Part shown: in pieces, positions 53,123 through 60,872 of the stretch
Numbering within the stretch: the stretch's first letter is position 1
How the letters are laid out: the number at the start of each line of letters is the position of its first letter
Source: Chitinophaga terrae (ex Kim and Jung 2007)
Lineage (GTDB): Bacteria > Bacteroidota > Bacteroidia > Chitinophagales > Chitinophagaceae
Length of the DNA stretch: 64,000 nucleotides
Direction of reading: 5' to 3'
Assembly: GCF_900107795.1 (NCBI RefSeq)
Contig: NZ_FNRL01000017.1
Location: 79,939-143,938, forward strand
The notes under the pieces: model-generated
The model's input: the letters and a program-made list of their open reading frames with translations, nothing else
Databases searched by the model: none
Told to the model about the DNA's origin: nothing
Position numbers and translations under genes: made by a program

Positions 53123-53143
53123 TTTGCGTTCGAGAAACGCAAA
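53123..53143 (-). promoter_or_regulatory. Inverted repeat upstream of the alpha/beta hydrolase gene
   Basis: TTTGCGTT (53123-53130) and AACGCAAA (53136-53143) form a perfect 8-bp inverted repeat with 5 bases between, about 20 bases before the start codon. The same half-site occurs inverted between adk and obgE. Confidence 0.5.
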
Positions 53144-53266
53144 ATTGACGCCAAAAGGATGTAGTTTAATAGATTGATTATTAGACAGTTGAAAGGGAAT
53201 CTTGACAACTGACCAAATGATTACATTTATTTAAACCAGGATCAATGCATTCTCGTATGGTTTTCG

Positions 53267-53274
53267 TACCTTTG
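53267..53274 (+). promoter_or_regulatory. -7 element for typA
   Basis: TACCTTTG followed by CGCC is an exact -7 match; transcription would start near 53281 and leave a leader of roughly 58 bases that contains the hairpin described next. Confidence 0.55.
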
Positions 53275-53289
53275 CGCCTTCTTTTTGTA

Positions 53290-53331
53290 GCTATTAGCGT
53301 GTTTTCTGTTAATGGCTGATAGCTAAAGGTA
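53290..53331 (+). promoter_or_regulatory. Leader hairpin next to the typA ribosome-binding site
   Basis: TAGCTATTAGC (53290-53300) pairs with GCTGATAGCTA (53317-53327), 10 pairs plus one G-U, with a 16-base loop. AAAGG, the likely ribosome-binding site, begins at the last base of the 3' arm and is 7 bases from the ATG, so folding could influence initiation. Confidence 0.5.
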
Positions 53332-53338
53332 TAAGTAT

Positions 53339-55147
53339 ATGAATATTCGTAATATCGCAATTATTGCACACGTAGACCACGGTAAAACTACTTTGGTTGA
53401 CAAAATTCTTCATCAGACGAATGTATTTCGGGCCAACCAGGAATCAGGCGATCTGATCATGGATAACAACGATCTTGAAAGGGAGCGTGGTATCACTATT
53501 TTCAGTAAGAATGCTTCTGTTGAGTACAAGGGCGTAAAGATCAACGTTATTGATACTCCGGGCCACGCCGACTTTGGCGGCGAGGTAGAAAGGGTATTGA
53601 AGATGGCTGATGGGGTTATCCTGTTGGTGGATGCGTTTGAAGGTCCGATGCCACAAACCCGTTTTGTGTTGCAGAAAGCGCTTCAGTTGAACCTGAAACC
53701 TATCGTAGTAATTAATAAGGTAGATAAAGAGAACTGTCGCCCTGACGAAGTACACGATGCTGTATTCGAATTATTCTTTAACCTCGATGCAACTGAAGAT
53801 CAATTAAACTTCCCAACATATTATGGTTCCGGTAAAAATGGCTGGTTCAACAGTTCATTGACCCCATGTGAAGATATCACTCCGCTGATGGATGGTATCC
53901 TGGAACATGTACCGGCTCCTAAAACTCCGGAAGGAAACCTGCAATTGCAGATCACTTCCCTGGATTATTCTTCTTTCTTAGGTCGTATTGCGGTAGGTAG
54001 AGTAACCCGTTCTTCTATTGAAGAGAACCAATGGGTAACTTTAATGCAGGCAGATGGTACTGCTAAGAAACAGAAAGTAAGAGAGCTCTATGTTTTTGAA
54101 GCGTTAGGAAAGAGAAAGGTAAATAAGGTAACGGCTGGTGATATCTGTGCGGTAGTAGGTATTGAAGATTTTAATATTGGAGATACAATTGCTGATGCGG
54201 AAGAGCCGGAAGCATTACCGGTGATCAGCGTGGATGAGCCAACCATGAACATGTTGTTTGGCATCAACAACTCTCCGTTCTTTGGTAAGGATGGTAAGTT
54301 TGTAACATCCCGTCACCTGCGCGACCGTTTGGTGAAAGAAACTGAGAAGAACCTGGCATTGCGTGTAGTGGATACCGATAGTGCTGATAGTTTCCTGGTT
54401 TATGGTCGTGGTATCCTTCACTTAGGCGTATTGATTGAAACTATGCGTCGTGAAGGTTATGAGCTGACAGTAGGTCAGCCTCAGGTGATCGTGAAAACCA
54501 TTGATGGTAAGAAATGTGAGCCGTATGAAACTTTAGTAGTGGATGTACCGCAGGAATTTGCCAGCAAGGTAATTGACCTGGTTACCCGTCGTAAAGGTGA
54601 AATGTTGATCATGGAAACCAAAGGAGAGATGCAACATCTTGAGTTTGAAATTCCATCCCGTGGTCTGATCGGCTTGCGTACCCAGATGCTGACTGCTACT
54701 GCCGGCGAGGCGGTAATGGCGCACAGGTTCAACGATTACAAACCTTGGAAAGGCGCTATTCCGGGCCGTAACAACGGTGTGCTGATCGCTAAGGAAGCGG
54801 GTAGTACTACCGCTTATTCCCTGGATAAGTTACAAGACAGGGGTTCTTTCTTCGTTGATCCGGGAGAAGAGGTGTATAAAGGAATGATCATCGGTGAAAA
54901 CAACAAGCCGGGCGATCTGGTAGTTAATCCGAATGAAGGAAAGAAATTAACGAACATGCGTGCAAGTGGTAGCGATGGTGCTGCTAACATTGCTCCTAAA
55001 ATATTAATGACGCTTGAAGAGTGTATGGAGTACATCCAGCATGATGAGTGTATCGAGGTAACACCTAATTTCATCCGTATGCGTAAAACCATCCTGGATG
55101 AGGAAGAGCGTAAGAGATCAGCAAAGAGCCTGAAGGCTGAGGCTTAA
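53339..55147 (+). CDS. typA: Translational GTPase TypA/BipA
   Basis: A 602-residue TypA. The G domain begins at IAIIAHVDHGKTTL with G3 DTPGHADFGGEVER and G4 NKVDK. The C-terminal part has the TypA-specific MHRFNDYKPWKGAIPGRNNGV-like region and a lysine-rich end (EEERKRSAKSLKAEA). TypA helps ribosome assembly at low temperature and under stress. It is a single gene with a hairpin in its leader. Confidence 0.96.
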   Translation: MNIRNIAIIAHVDHGKTTLVDKILHQTNVFRANQESGDLIMDNNDLERERGITIFSKNASVEYKGVKINVIDTPGHADFGGEVERVLKMADGVILLVDAFEGPMPQTRFVLQKALQLNLKPIVVINKVDKENCRPDEVHDAVFELFFNLDATEDQLNFPTYYGSGKNGWFNSSLTPCEDITPLMDGILEHVPAPKTPEGNLQLQITSLDYSSFLGRIAVGRVTRSSIEENQWVTLMQADGTAKKQKVRELYVFEALGKRKVNKVTAGDICAVVGIEDFNIGDTIADAEEPEALPVISVDEPTMNMLFGINNSPFFGKDGKFVTSRHLRDRLVKETEKNLALRVVDTDSADSFLVYGRGILHLGVLIETMRREGYELTVGQPQVIVKTIDGKKCEPYETLVVDVPQEFASKVIDLVTRRKGEMLIMETKGEMQHLEFEIPSRGLIGLRTQMLTATAGEAVMAHRFNDYKPWKGAIPGRNNGVLIAKEAGSTTAYSLDKLQDRGSFFVDPGEEVYKGMIIGENNKPGDLVVNPNEGKKLTNMRASGSDGAANIAPKILMTLEECMEYIQHDECIEVTPNFIRMRKTILDEEERKRSAKSLKAEA

Positions 55148-55179
55148 TTGCTGCTTACATTACTAGTGAAAAAGGTAAG

Positions 55180-55210
55180 ACCGCTCCGATGTTCGGGGCG
55201 GTTTTGCTTT
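55180..55210 (+). terminator. Terminator of typA
   Basis: ACCGCTCCG (55180-55188) pairs with CGGGGCGGT (55194-55202), followed by TTTGCTTTTT. Confidence 0.8.
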
Positions 55211-55258
55211 TTAGGGGGTAACAAACGAGTTTCCTGATAGCTTCTTCTACAAACAAAA

Positions 55259-55284
55259 ATCCCCGCCCAGGAAAAGGCAGGGAT
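55259..55284 (-). terminator. Probable terminator of the recA transcript
   Basis: ATCCCCGCC (55259-55267) pairs with GGCAGGGAT (55276-55284), one mismatch, and on the minus strand is followed by a T-rich stretch. If used, recA mRNA would carry the whole repeat array as a 3' UTR of about 440 bases. Confidence 0.55.
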
Positions 55285-55384
55285 GTGCATACTAACCCAA
55301 TGCTTACTAAAACTAAAACTAACTTCTATTTATATATTTCAAGTATAAATAAGTCTGATCATTTGATCGGCTTAATACCCGGAG

Positions 55385-55733
55385 TAATTACCCTGATTAA
55401 GGTTATCCTGATTAAGGTTACCAGAGTTAAGATTACCCAGATTGAGGTTACCCGATTAAGGTTACCAGAGTTAAGGTTACCCAGATTGAGGTTCCCCGAT
55501 TAAGGTTATCCTAATTAAGGTTACCAAAGTTAAGATTACCCTGACTGAGGTTATCCTGATTAAGGTTACCAGAGTTAAGATTACCTGAATTAAGATTACC
55601 CTGAATTAAGATTACCCTGATTGAGGTTCCCCGATTAAGGTTCCCCTGATTAAGGTTACCAGAATTAAGGTTACCAGAATTAAGGTTACCAGAATTAAGG
55701 TTACCAGAATTAAGGTTACCCGGATTAAGCTTC
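55385..55733 (-). repeat. Array of about 24 degenerate 15-bp units abutting recA
   Basis: Plus-strand consensus ATTAAGGTTACCAGA. Unit starts fall at 55385, 55398, 55413, 55428, 55443, 55457, 55472, 55487, 55501, 55516, 55531, 55546, 55561, 55576, 55591, 55607, 55622, 55636, 55651, 55666, 55681, 55696, 55711 and 55726. Most steps are exactly 15 bases; the exceptions are one 13, three 14s and one 16. The five units next to recA are near-identical (CTGGTAACCTTAATT on the recA strand). The recA stop codon lies inside the last unit. Read in the +1 frame relative to recA the units encode GNLNS/Q/R repeats. There are no spacers, so it is not a CRISPR array. Confidence 0.93.
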
Positions 55734-56741
55734 AGCTATTCCTTGCTTTTCAGCAATTTTAGCTTTGATCTTTGTTTCGATTTCAGCAGCTAATTCAGGA
55801 TTGTCACTCAGCAGTTGTTTAACGGCATCACGACCTTGACCCAATTTGTTGGTATCATAGCTGAACCAGCTACCGCTTTTTTGAACGACGCCATATTCAA
55901 CGCCCATATCAATGATTTCACCCATTTTGGAAACACCCTGACCGTAAACGATGTCAAATTCTGCCTGACGGAAAGGAGGGGCTACTTTATTTTTTACCAC
56001 TTTTACTTTTACGCGGTTACCTACTGCTTCATCGCCATCTTTAATCTGGCTGATACGGCGAATATCTAACCTTACAGATGCGTAGAATTTCAGGGCATTA
56101 CCACCGGTGGTTGTTTCAGGGTTACCGAACATTACACCGATCTTTTCACGTAATTGGTTGATGAAGATAGCGCAGCAATTGGTTTTGGAAATCGTAGCTG
56201 TGAGCTTACGCAAAGCCTGAGACATCAAACGAGCCTGTAAACCCATTTTGCTTTCTCCCATTTCACCTTCTAATTCGCTTTTTGGAACCAGGGCGGCAAC
56301 AGAGTCAATTACTACTACATCTACCGCGCCGGATAAGATCAGGCGATCTGCGATCTCTAATGCCTGCTCTCCGTGATCTGGCTGAGATATTAATAATGCA
56401 TCCACATCCACACCAAGCTTCTTAGCATAGGAACTGTCAAAAGCATGTTCCGCATCGATGATAGCGCAGATACCGCCCTTCTTCTGGGCTTCTGCAATCG
56501 TATGTATGGCAATGGTTGTTTTACCGGAAGATTCAGGACCATATATTTCTACAATTCTTCCTTTTGGTAAACCATTTACTCCAAGCGCTATATCTAAACC
56601 CAGGGAACCAGTGGAAATAACTTCCATAGGCGCTTCCGCTTTTTCACCCATCATCATCACGGATCCCTTACCGAAATCCTTTTCTATCTTATCCATTGTA
56701 AGGCGTAACGCCTTCAGTTTTTCTGCATTGGCTGTAGACAT
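55725..56741 (-). CDS. recA: Recombinase RecA
   Basis: A 338-residue RecA, the DNA strand-exchange ATPase. The Walker A is GPESSGKTT, Walker B VVVIDSVAALVP, and the L1/L2 DNA-binding loops include EGEMGESKMGLQARLMSQALRK and FINQLREKIGVMFGNPETTTGG. Length matches Bacteroidota RecA with a short C-terminal tail (EKQGIAEA). The stop TAA falls within the first unit of the adjacent 15-bp repeat array, which is unusual. An exact -7 element lies just upstream. Confidence 0.97.
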   Translation of the reverse strand: MSTANAEKLKALRLTMDKIEKDFGKGSVMMMGEKAEAPMEVISTGSLGLDIALGVNGLPKGRIVEIYGPESSGKTTIAIHTIAEAQKKGGICAIIDAEHAFDSSYAKKLGVDVDALLISQPDHGEQALEIADRLILSGAVDVVVIDSVAALVPKSELEGEMGESKMGLQARLMSQALRKLTATISKTNCCAIFINQLREKIGVMFGNPETTTGGNALKFYASVRLDIRRISQIKDGDEAVGNRVKVKVVKNKVAPPFRQAEFDIVYGQGVSKMGEIIDMGVEYGVVQKSGSWFSYDTNKLGQGRDAVKQLLSDNPELAAEIETKIKAKIAEKQGIAEA

Positions 56742-56757
56742 ATTATTAAAGTTTTTA

Positions 56758-56765
56758 CAAATTTA
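56758..56765 (-). promoter_or_regulatory. -7 element for recA
   Basis: The minus strand reads TAAATTTG followed by TAAAA, an exact -7 match, 17 bases before the ATG. A TTTG at 56789-56792 is 23 bases upstream as a possible -33. Confidence 0.5.
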
Positions 56766-57207
56766 AAAGATAGCCGATCAAACAGTAGCAAATCAATTTG
56801 TATCGCTAAGTTATGATCTTGTTTTTTATTTTCCTAAAATTTTTAGCATTTTATTTTTGATGCTATATAATTTAGCATTTTACAATCGCTCGTTTTTCTC
56901 TTCTTTCCTCTATCTATCCGTTGTTTCCCGATTGCATAACAAAGATGCGATGCCATTACGCATTGAATATGCGTATCAAAAAAAGTCCGAAAAAATTTAA
57001 ATGAGAATTCTACTGCTTTTTCAAAAAGCGTAGTTATACGCTTGAGTATCGATTAAGAATATATGACCTTTGTGGAGTCAAGTTTAGTTGTTAAAAGTTA
57101 GCCCTGATGTCTGTTAGTGTTTGTTAGCCTCTGCTCTTGCGGCCTTGCATCCAGTTGATGAAGTAAGACGATGGTGCGGAGTGAAACAACCCCAATTAAG
57201 TATTCAC

Positions 57208-57278
57208 CCATTCTATAATCTGGCTCCCTTGTTCCCTGCCGATCATAAAAAGTCGGTAGGGAAAAGGGGATAGAATGG
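57208..57278 (-). terminator. Long interrupted inverted repeat after the PAP2-like gene
   Basis: CCATTCTA (57208-57215) pairs with TAGAATGG (57271-57278), and TTCCCTGCCGA (57232-57242) with TCGGTAGGGAA (57253-57263), one mismatch. It lies just beyond the stop codon; a clear T-run is absent. Confidence 0.55.
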
Positions 57279-57281
57279 AAC

Positions 57282-57977
57282 TTATTTTACCAGGATCCAG
57301 CAGGCAATCAATTGAGTTGCAATGCCTATCAGGAAGCCAAGGTATATTTCACGCGGGTCGTGCGCTTTTACAATCATCCGGGAAGTAGCCACAACTGCAG
57401 CTACAAAAAAAGTAATAACCAACGGTACGCTTACATTCATATGCATCCCCCACATCAGGGACAACAGGAAACCTATTACGCCTCCCCAACCCACCGTATG
57501 CATACTGGTCTTAACGAAAATATTGGAAATAAAGGAGATAGAAATGCTGAGGAAGATCCCCAGGAAAAAGGCCGTATAAAACCTCGGCGCCCGCCCTTCC
57601 TGCTGAAATGCATAAAATGCCCAGAAATAATAGGTAAGCATTGCCACATAAGGAATGATCCTTTCTTTCTGCGACTGAAGGTATATAGACTGGGTAATAT
57701 TCAGCGCCCGTAACAACAAAATGGTCAATAAAGGAAACCCTATACTGATGATTGCTACCCGGAAATACAGCATATCAAAGGCAAAGCGCTTGCTTTGCAC
57801 CTTGAAGGCAACCATGTATTCGGGGATCGACTGCAAAATGAGGAATGTCACCAGCAGGGGAATAAACAGTGGATGGGTAAGATATGATATTACTTGAGCC
57901 AACGATTTTAAGGCCGGCGAAAACTCTGGCTTCTCATCTAACTCCGAAAACCGGTTTAAAACTGCATTCTCTTGCAT
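57282..57977 (-). CDS. Polytopic membrane protein, divergent PAP2-like
   Basis: A 231-residue protein with about six helices. The C-terminal part has SRMIVKAHDPREIYLGFLIG, similar to the SR-x5-H-x3-D motif of PAP2 lipid phosphatases but with Glu for the Asp. An earlier SMHTVGWGG may correspond to the middle PAP2 motif. The match is partial, so activity is uncertain; it may be a lipid phosphatase relative. The start follows rpoN by 14 bases. Confidence 0.72.
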   Translation of the reverse strand: MQENAVLNRFSELDEKPEFSPALKSLAQVISYLTHPLFIPLLVTFLILQSIPEYMVAFKVQSKRFAFDMLYFRVAIISIGFPLLTILLLRALNITQSIYLQSQKERIIPYVAMLTYYFWAFYAFQQEGRAPRFYTAFFLGIFLSISISFISNIFVKTSMHTVGWGGVIGFLLSLMWGMHMNVSVPLVITFFVAAVVATSRMIVKAHDPREIYLGFLIGIATQLIACWILVK

Positions 57978-57991
57978 GGTGGTATAGTTGC

Positions 57992-59479
57992 TTATAATTC
58001 TTTACGCAAACGGGCTACAGGGATGTTCAACTGCTCACGGTATTTGGCAACAGTACGACGTGCAATATTGTAACCTTTATCTTGTAACATCTTCGTTAAG
58101 TTCTCGTCACTCAACGGCTTACGTTTGTTTTCTGCTTCGATCAGGTCCGATAAGATCTTCTTAACTTCTCTTGTAGAAACTTCCTCCCCACTATCTGTAG
58201 ATAACGACTCCGAGAAGAAGAACTTCAGTTTGAATGTTCCGAACTCCGTTTGCACGTATTTGCTGTTGGCTACCCGGCTAACGGTGGAAATATCCAGCTG
58301 TGTTCTGTCTGCGATATCTTTCAGGATCATGGGCTTCATGGTCGTTTCATCTCCTGTCAGGAAAAATTCGCGCTGGTAATCCATGATCGACTCCATAGTC
58401 GACAATAACGTATGCTGCCTTTGCTTAATGGCGTCGATAAACCATTTGGCTGCATCGATCTTTTGCTTGATAAATAAAACCGCTTCTTTCTGGCGTTTGT
58501 CCTTTTTATCTCCGCGGTCGTATTCTTTCAGCATTTCCCGGTACCCGCCGGAAATACGCAGGTCGGGAGCATTCCTTGAATTCAGCGTCAGCTCCAGCTT
58601 TCCTGCGTTATTCATGATAAAGAAATCAGGAACTACATAGCTTTCGGCCTTGTTAAGGGTAGCGAAATTACCTCCCGGCTTAGGCGTAAGCCTGATAATC
58701 TGGGTGATAGCTTCTTTCAGCCCTTCGTCCGACAGGCTTAAAGCCTTCTGTATCTTCTCGTAATGCTTCTTGGTGAATTCGTCGAAATAGTTTTCCAGGA
58801 TGATGTAGGCATTATGCACCCCCGGATCGTCCTGCGACTTGCGTTTTAACTGCAATAGCAGGCACTCTTTCAGGTCGGTGGCGCAAACGCCGGCCGGATC
58901 AAATTCCTGGATCTTTTTAATTAAGGAACCTATTTCTTCTTCCGTAGTATCAATATTCTGGGAAAACGAGAGGTCATCTACCATGGCGCTGATCTCGCGG
59001 CGGAGGTAACCATCATCGTCGATGCTTCCTATAATATGTTCGGCTATGGCTGTTTGCCGGTCGTCCAGTTCCAGCATGCCCAGTTGACTGAGCAAATGTT
59101 CATGGAACGAAGTTTCGACCCTGACAGGGATCGTTTTATTGCTCTCGTCCGGGTCCGGGTAATTATCGTCGCGCAGCTTATAGTCAGCCACGTCATCATC
59201 TCCTTCGCTTACGTATTCGGAGATATCAATATTGTCGTATTCACTTTCACTGCCATCAGGGTCAAATTCATCTTCTTCAGCAGGACTGTCGAAGTCCTCC
59301 TGTTCTTTGAATTCATCTTCCCCCGATTCTTCTCCATACTCTAATGCAGGGTTTTCTTCCAATTCTTCCTTGATCCTTTCTTCCAGGTTGACAGTAGGAA
59401 CCTGCAACAGCTTCATTAACTGAATCTGCTGAGGTGAAAGCTTTTGTAATAACTTTTGCTGTTGTGTCTGTTTTAACAT
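57992..59479 (-). CDS. rpoN: RNA polymerase sigma-54 factor RpoN
   Basis: A 495-residue sigma-54. Region I starts with KQTQQQKLLQKLSPQQIQLMKLLQVP and LEENPALEYG, followed by a very acidic stretch (about residues 50-105). The core-binding region and the helix-turn-helix (DIADRTQLDISTVSRVANSKYVQTEFGTFKLKFFFS) are present, and the RpoN box is ARRTVAKYREQLNIP. No activator gene or sigma-54 -24/-12 promoter was recognised in this window. Confidence 0.96.
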   Translation of the reverse strand: MLKQTQQQKLLQKLSPQQIQLMKLLQVPTVNLEERIKEELEENPALEYGEESGEDEFKEQEDFDSPAEEDEFDPDGSESEYDNIDISEYVSEGDDDVADYKLRDDNYPDPDESNKTIPVRVETSFHEHLLSQLGMLELDDRQTAIAEHIIGSIDDDGYLRREISAMVDDLSFSQNIDTTEEEIGSLIKKIQEFDPAGVCATDLKECLLLQLKRKSQDDPGVHNAYIILENYFDEFTKKHYEKIQKALSLSDEGLKEAITQIIRLTPKPGGNFATLNKAESYVVPDFFIMNNAGKLELTLNSRNAPDLRISGGYREMLKEYDRGDKKDKRQKEAVLFIKQKIDAAKWFIDAIKQRQHTLLSTMESIMDYQREFFLTGDETTMKPMILKDIADRTQLDISTVSRVANSKYVQTEFGTFKLKFFFSESLSTDSGEEVSTREVKKILSDLIEAENKRKPLSDENLTKMLQDKGYNIARRTVAKYREQLNIPVARLRKEL

Positions 59480-59498
59480 AGTTTATTCCCCTACAAGG

Positions 59499-59506
59499 CA
59501 AAATTA
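59499..59506 (-). promoter_or_regulatory. -7 element for rpoN
   Basis: The minus strand reads TAATTTTG followed by CC, an exact -7 match, 20 bases before the rpoN ATG. Confidence 0.5.
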
Positions 59507-59567
59507 ATAAGTATAAGGTTAACGATTTGTTAGCCTTCAGCTTGATTAGTATAGCGCATTTCAGGAC

Positions 59568-60173
59568 CTAGAGGTCAAAGTCCAATTCCAGTTGTTCCGG
59601 TAATAATCGAAACGATTTCCTGTGAAAGGGCGTTTCCCCATGTTCTTTCAACGCTTCCCGATGAAGTTTGGTCGGATATCCTTTATTGACATTCCAACCA
59701 AAATGCGGATACACATTATGCAATTCCTGCATATAGTCGTCCCGGTAGGTTTTTGCCAGGATGGATGCCGCCGCAATGGAAGCATACAAACCGTCGCCCT
59801 GCACGATACAAGCATGTGGTATATTGCCATATGCATTGAACCGGTTACCATCGACCAGGATAAATTCCGGTTGCTGTTGCAATTTTTCCAGCGCCAGGTG
59901 CATCGCTTTGAATGAAGCTTTCAGGATATTTATCCTGTCTATTTCTTCGTTATCCACACTGGCCACTGCATAACAGATAGCCTTCTTTTCAATCACTTTT
60001 CTCAGCTTCTCCCTTTCCGCAGGCTTCATCTGTTTGGAATCATTCAGTAGCGGATGCCTGAATTTTTTAGGCAAAATAACGGCGGCGGCAAACACCGGGC
60101 CCGCCAGGCATCCCCTTCCAGCTTCATCACAGCCGGCTTCAATCAATTGATCTTGGTAATACGAACGTAGCAA
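59568..60173 (-). CDS. rnhB: Ribonuclease HII
   Basis: A 201-residue RNase HII that removes ribonucleotides and RNA-DNA hybrids. Motifs: EAGCDEAGRGCLAGPV with the first Asp-Glu pair, ILVDGNRF, and GDGLYASIAAASILAKTYRD. There is no ATG near the expected N-terminus. A TTG at 60173 gives MLRSYYQDQLIEAGCDE, the same length before the motif as in Bacteroides RnhB; the TTG at 60218 would add 15 non-conserved residues. Confidence 0.92.
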   Translation of the reverse strand: MLRSYYQDQLIEAGCDEAGRGCLAGPVFAAAVILPKKFRHPLLNDSKQMKPAEREKLRKVIEKKAICYAVASVDNEEIDRINILKASFKAMHLALEKLQQQPEFILVDGNRFNAYGNIPHACIVQGDGLYASIAAASILAKTYRDDYMQELHNVYPHFGWNVNKGYPTKLHREALKEHGETPFHRKSFRLLPEQLELDFDL

Positions 60174-60247
60174 ATCAAAATCTGTTAAGCCGGGTAAAAT
60201 TACAAGATAAATGGTCAAGGAACAAGGCTTGTGAAATTTGGCATCTA

Positions 60248-60667
60248 TTATTTAAAGAGATCCTTCAACGATTGCCATTGCTTGTCTGTTTCTTTCATTA
60301 AGTCATCGGCAGTGGCTTTGGTACTATCCCATTTTTCCTGGCTGGCATTTTTCACTTCCTCCAGTTTCCTGTTCATCTTCGCTTTTAACTCTTCCAGCTT
60401 AGCAGCTGTTTCTTTACTTTTTTTACTGCCTTCCTTTTTTAGTTCTTCAGTTTTTGCATCAATTTCCCTGATACGTTCCTGAATGCTATCTTCTGTTTTT
60501 TGTTTCTGATCTTTTAAATAGTCGCCGGCGTTACTGGCCGCAGATTTTAAATTATCTCCTGCTTCCTGTAAATTCTCTTTCATTTCATCTTTATGTTCTT
60601 CCTGTTTCGGAGTTTCATTGCACGATAAGATAGCTGCAAGGCCTGCGATCAAAAAGAGTTTTTTCAT
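60248..60667 (-). CDS. Coiled-coil lipoprotein, 139 residues
   Basis: A lipoprotein with a short signal and Cys16 (AAILSC). The mature part is almost wholly charged helix: Lys/Glu/Asp/Gln-rich with heptad-like spacing (KDQKQKTEDSIQERIREIDAKTEELKK). Such proteins can act as envelope spacers, but the role is unknown. It is divergent from the S46 peptidase gene. Confidence 0.82.
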   Translation of the reverse strand: MKKLFLIAGLAAILSCNETPKQEEHKDEMKENLQEAGDNLKSAASNAGDYLKDQKQKTEDSIQERIREIDAKTEELKKEGSKKSKETAAKLEELKAKMNRKLEEVKNASQEKWDSTKATADDLMKETDKQWQSLKDLFK

Positions 60668-60835
60668 GATTTGTACAGTTTTTCAGGTTTTTAAAAATGT
60701 TGGCACAGCCCAGCTGTGCGTCTCCCTTAATCAAAACATATTCCAGTTTTTTTGTTCACTACGTATTCATATTAAAATAATCGTTACATGACCGCGGTAA
60801 TACTGCTAATCTGCGGCTGGTAACGAAAAAATAGC

Positions 60836-60843
60836 TAGGTTTG
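60836..60843 (+). promoter_or_regulatory. -7 element for the S46 peptidase gene
   Basis: TAGGTTTG followed by AGG is an exact -7 match, 29 bases before the start codon. Confidence 0.5.
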
Positions 60844-60872
60844 AGGTCCTTAAAAAACAAACCTGACTTAAT

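Larger units (their letters stand above)
56742..57281. other. 540-bp region upstream of recA with several inverted repeats
   Basis: No coding frame was recognised. TTTAGCATTTTA occurs twice (56842-56853, 56871-56882). TACGCAT (56957-56963) pairs with ATGCGTA (56969-56975), and AAGCGTA (57026-57032) with TACGCTT (57037-57043). These lie about 215-300 bases before recA and could bind a regulator or fold in a small RNA; neither can be confirmed here. Confidence 0.5.

Noticed and set aside
55285..55503. 72-codon plus-strand frame running into the repeat array
   Set aside because: Its second half is only the repeat read in a different frame (Leu/Arg/Pro repeats), with no plausible start context and a terminator hairpin at its beginning.
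55385..55733. CRISPR array
   Set aside because: The 15-bp units follow each other without spacers, and no cas genes are in the window.
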